DNA of 60,811 nt from an uncultured Alistipes sp. (GTDB taxonomy: Bacteria > Bacteroidota > Bacteroidia > Bacteroidales > Rikenellaceae): the NCBI GenBank assembly GCA_900768045.1, contig CAAGBL010000044.1, positions 1 through 60,811 on the forward strand. Direction: 5' to 3'. The stretch's first letter is position 1; each line of letters opens with the position of its first letter. The notes below the pieces were generated by a model. The model did not search any database. It worked only from the letters and a program-made list of their open reading frames with translations, and had not been told where the DNA came from. Made by a program: the position numbers and the translations under genes. Of the stretch, positions 58,746 through 60,811 are shown piece by piece.

Positions 58746-59402
58746 ATGACAACAATGGAATATAGGCCCAAAACACCACCCGCAGTGCAAAACCTACTTA
58801 TTGCCAACTGCGTGGTATTCCTTGCGATGACGCTTCTCGATGAGAATCGCATATACGAGCTATTTGCTCTATTCCCAGTGCCCAGCCGCTGGTTTGAGAT
58901 ATGGCAACCCGTGACATATATGTTTATGCATGGCGACTTCTCGCACCTATTCTTCAACATGTTCGCATTGTGGATGTTTGGCCGAGGCCTCGAGCAGGAG
59001 ATGGGCACAAAGCGCTTCCTAATATACTACCTTGTCTGTGGTATTGGTGCTGGTCTTGTGCAGCTCGGCATGGCACAAATCGACCTTATGCGACTATCTG
59101 AAGCATCATTAGCCTACCAGCAATATTTGTGGACACCTACCGTGGGTGCCTCAGGCGCAATATTTGGTCTACTGTTGGCATTTGGCATGCTGCACCCCAA
59201 CGCAACAATCATGCTACTAATACCACCTATTCCAATGAAAGCCAAGTGGTTTGTGATAATATATGGACTTCTCGAGCTCTTCTTCGGCGTCTCGGGACGC
59301 ATGGATAGCGTGGCTCACTTTGCCCACCTCGGAGGTATGTTCTGGGGCTGGCTACTGCTTATGTGGTGGAAACATCAGGATACAAAGAGATATAGATACT
59401 AA
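58746..59402 (+). CDS. Rhomboid-family intramembrane serine protease
   Basis: A 218-residue protein with six membrane helices. The catalytic Ser is in VGASGAIFGLLLAFG (near 138) and the catalytic His in VAHFAHLGGMFWGW (near 195). The first loop has MFMHGDFSHLFFNMFALWMFG with the conserved His and Asn. It should cut membrane helices of unknown substrates. It starts 12 nt after mutL and is followed 16 nt later by the EEP gene. Confidence 0.94.
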   Translation: MTTMEYRPKTPPAVQNLLIANCVVFLAMTLLDENRIYELFALFPVPSRWFEIWQPVTYMFMHGDFSHLFFNMFALWMFGRGLEQEMGTKRFLIYYLVCGIGAGLVQLGMAQIDLMRLSEASLAYQQYLWTPTVGASGAIFGLLLAFGMLHPNATIMLLIPPIPMKAKWFVIIYGLLELFFGVSGRMDSVAHFAHLGGMFWGWLLLMWWKHQDTKRYRY

Positions 59403-59418
59403 CTAAAACTTAAATTAT

Positions 59419-60564
59419 ATGTCAAAAAAGGAGAACTCGCAGTATAACGGCATTTTCGGTTCGGCAAAGGGCGAACGTCGTTCGTTTGCTTCTACGCTCT
59501 TTGCAATCATACTGCTTGCAATAACTCTATCACTGAGTCTTGCACTTATTATTGCATACCTCGCCCCACATGTCCCACCATCATTGTTCGGACAGTTTAC
59601 CATCGTGGGACTCTTCGCACCTATCCTATATATTATGGTGATGGTGTGCACGCTCTTGTGGCTTATCATGCGTCGTTGGGTTTTAGCTCTTATCTTCATG
59701 GTCTTGCTAATACCTGGTCTATTCCACTTCAACGACTTCTTCAACCTCAAAGTTATGTTCGAGGAGCAGAAGCCCGAGAATAGCCGAGAGCTTACAATTA
59801 TGACACACAACGTACGAGGCTTCTACAACGACAACGGCAATCGTAAGGTGCAGGAGTATGTCGACTACCTCGCTATGAACGAGCTCCCCGACATCATCTG
59901 CTTGCAGGAGTTTCCCCGTGAGGCTCAGGGCATTAGCTCGTTAGACACGCTTTTCGAGGGCCGCTACGACAGAGTATACATGTCCGAGGCTGAGGAGGGC
60001 GGAGAGTATGCTGTGCGCACATATAGCCGCTACCCTATTATCCGTCAGGGCAGCGTTGCTGGCGAGGGCCGAGGCACATCGCACTGGTGCGACATCGTGT
60101 ATAAGCAATACGACACTATCCGCATCTTCAACAACCACCTATACACTATGAGCATCTCGACAGACGACACCGAGGATATTGCTCGTGGCAAGATTTTGCA
60201 GGATGGCGACCGCATGCGTAGCATTGTTAATCGCATTGCCGACAACTCGTCGATTCGTGCTTCACATGTCGACACTCTGCGCTACATCATAGACAATACA
60301 CCATACAGACATATAGTATGTGGCGACTTTAATGATACTCCAATGTCCTACGTCTATAGTCTGCTTAGCGAGAATCTCTACGACACCTTCGTAGAGAGTG
60401 GCAACGGCTATGGCTACACATTCCGCCCTATGCGAGGCATGTTGCGTATCGACTATATCCTACGTAGCGAAGGCCTTGAGTCGTTGGGCTATGCAGCAGA
60501 TGAGAGCGCCACATTTAGTGACCACCTACCAGTGTATGCCCGCCTAAAGGTCGCAAAACAGTAG
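59419..60564 (+). CDS. Membrane-anchored endonuclease/exonuclease/phosphatase-family protein
   Basis: A 381-residue protein with three N-terminal membrane helices (about 24-48, 56-76, 80-98) and a C-terminal EEP domain. Its metal and catalytic motifs are MTHNVRGFYND, ICLQEFP, CGDFNDTP near 300 and FSDHLPVYA at the end. The domain cleaves phosphodiester bonds in nucleic acids, lipids or inositol phosphates. With this membrane layout a periplasmic or lipid-related substrate is plausible. It is the last gene of the run and is followed by a terminator. Confidence 0.9.
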   Translation: MSKKENSQYNGIFGSAKGERRSFASTLFAIILLAITLSLSLALIIAYLAPHVPPSLFGQFTIVGLFAPILYIMVMVCTLLWLIMRRWVLALIFMVLLIPGLFHFNDFFNLKVMFEEQKPENSRELTIMTHNVRGFYNDNGNRKVQEYVDYLAMNELPDIICLQEFPREAQGISSLDTLFEGRYDRVYMSEAEEGGEYAVRTYSRYPIIRQGSVAGEGRGTSHWCDIVYKQYDTIRIFNNHLYTMSISTDDTEDIARGKILQDGDRMRSIVNRIADNSSIRASHVDTLRYIIDNTPYRHIVCGDFNDTPMSYVYSLLSENLYDTFVESGNGYGYTFRPMRGMLRIDYILRSEGLESLGYAADESATFSDHLPVYARLKVAKQ

Positions 60565-60582
60565 GCAGCAAACAACTATAAA

Positions 60583-60622
60583 GAGCCTTATACTCAACTC
60601 TTTGAGGCGTATAAGGCTTTTT
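60583..60622 (+). terminator. Terminator after the EEP gene
   Basis: GCCTTATAC pairs perfectly with GTATAAGGC around a 15-nt loop, followed by TTTTTG. Confidence 0.88.
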
Positions 60623-60659
60623 GTATTAAAATATTCTTGGTTGTTTGAAAAATTATTTT

Positions 60660-60667
60660 TACCTTTG
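60660..60667 (+). promoter_or_regulatory. -7 promoter element of rpmI
   Basis: TACCTTTG with a CTTG at 60636-60639 (20-nt spacing). The ATG is 35 nt downstream. Confidence 0.72.
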
Positions 60668-60702
60668 CACGCTATTATTAACTAATTTAACATTTTGTAA
60701 CA

Positions 60703-60811
60703 ATGCCAAAAATGAAAACAAATGCCGCTGCAAAGAAGCGTTTTTCTTTCACCGGCACAGGTAAGATCAAGCGTAAGCACGCTTATCACAGTCACATCCT
60801 GACAAAAAAGA
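60703..60811 (+). CDS. rpmI: 50S ribosomal protein L35 (partial)
   Basis: The first 36 codons are present; the rest runs past the window edge. The sequence MPKMKTNAAAKKRFSFTGTG and then KIKRKHAYHSHILTKK is the L35 N-terminus. It has its own promoter and follows a terminator. The gene just upstream is not infC, which often precedes rpmI in other bacteria. rplT is expected beyond the edge. Confidence 0.95.
   Translation, partial: MPKMKTNAAAKKRFSFTGTGKIKRKHAYHSHILTKK

Overview
The window looks like chromosomal DNA of a gut-type Bacteroidales bacterium. Many genes are preceded by the Bacteroidetes -7 promoter element TAnnTTTG, usually as TATCTTTG. Several gene forms are typical of the phylum: a FeoA-FeoB fusion with a small Cys-rich partner, a MurF-alanine racemase fusion, a bifunctional FTCD, a 485-residue signal peptidase I, a 58-residue histone-H1-like protein and LptD with an OstA domain. 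Rikenellaceae (Alistipes-like) is my guess, but I cannot fix the genus by reading. No rRNA, tRNA, CRISPR array, transposase or phage gene was seen.

Layout. 1-2441 is an AT-richer accessory stretch: the end of a plug-domain protein, a PadR-like regulator with a membrane protein, and a GHKL ATPase paired with a DUF4325 STAS-like protein, punctuated by three related terminator hairpins. 2451-10685 holds catalase, ferrous iron uptake (FeoAB), a histone-like protein, two tandem small beta-barrel proteins, a lipoprotein and rubrerythrin, so iron and oxidative-stress genes are prominent. 10753-24941 is housekeeping: a ZIP transporter, the minus-strand operon dapB-lepB-yigZ-uvrA-M16 peptidase-O-methyltransferase, truA, a C69 peptidase with lpdA, a PLP-binding protein and a TauE/SafE permease. 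dnaK follows at 25241.

The most striking gene set is 27533-33915. A membrane steroid 5-alpha-reductase homologue, an old-yellow-enzyme reductase and a short-chain dehydrogenase sit in close tandem behind a good promoter, followed by a large AsmA/DUF748 protein and an FKBP lipoprotein. The first three match the enzyme classes described for the gut Bacteroidales pathway that turns 3-oxo bile acids or other 3-keto steroids into 5-alpha (allo), 3-beta-hydroxy (iso) products. A histidine utilisation operon (Dabb protein, ftcD, hutU, hutH, hutI) follows, then a lipoprotein nitroreductase, a UbiA prenyltransferase, a DMT permease and lptD. 46794-60564 is an envelope, repair and chaperone run: amidase, MlaD, MutS2, MurF-Alr, methylase, GrpE, DnaJ, a small membrane protein, MutL, rhomboid and an EEP-family protein. 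The window ends inside rpmI.

Two kinds of unexplained non-coding structure recur. (1) A 128-bp element occurs at 20175-20302 and 43702-43829, each time at the 3' end of a minus-strand gene. The copies differ at 8 positions, and 6 of those form three fully compensatory base-pair changes in the central hairpin. (2) Four intergenic quasi-palindromes are built from degenerate units of about 9 nt (19971-20150, 27222-27430, 40931-41020, 43543-43680). Two of them lie directly beside the two 128-bp copies.
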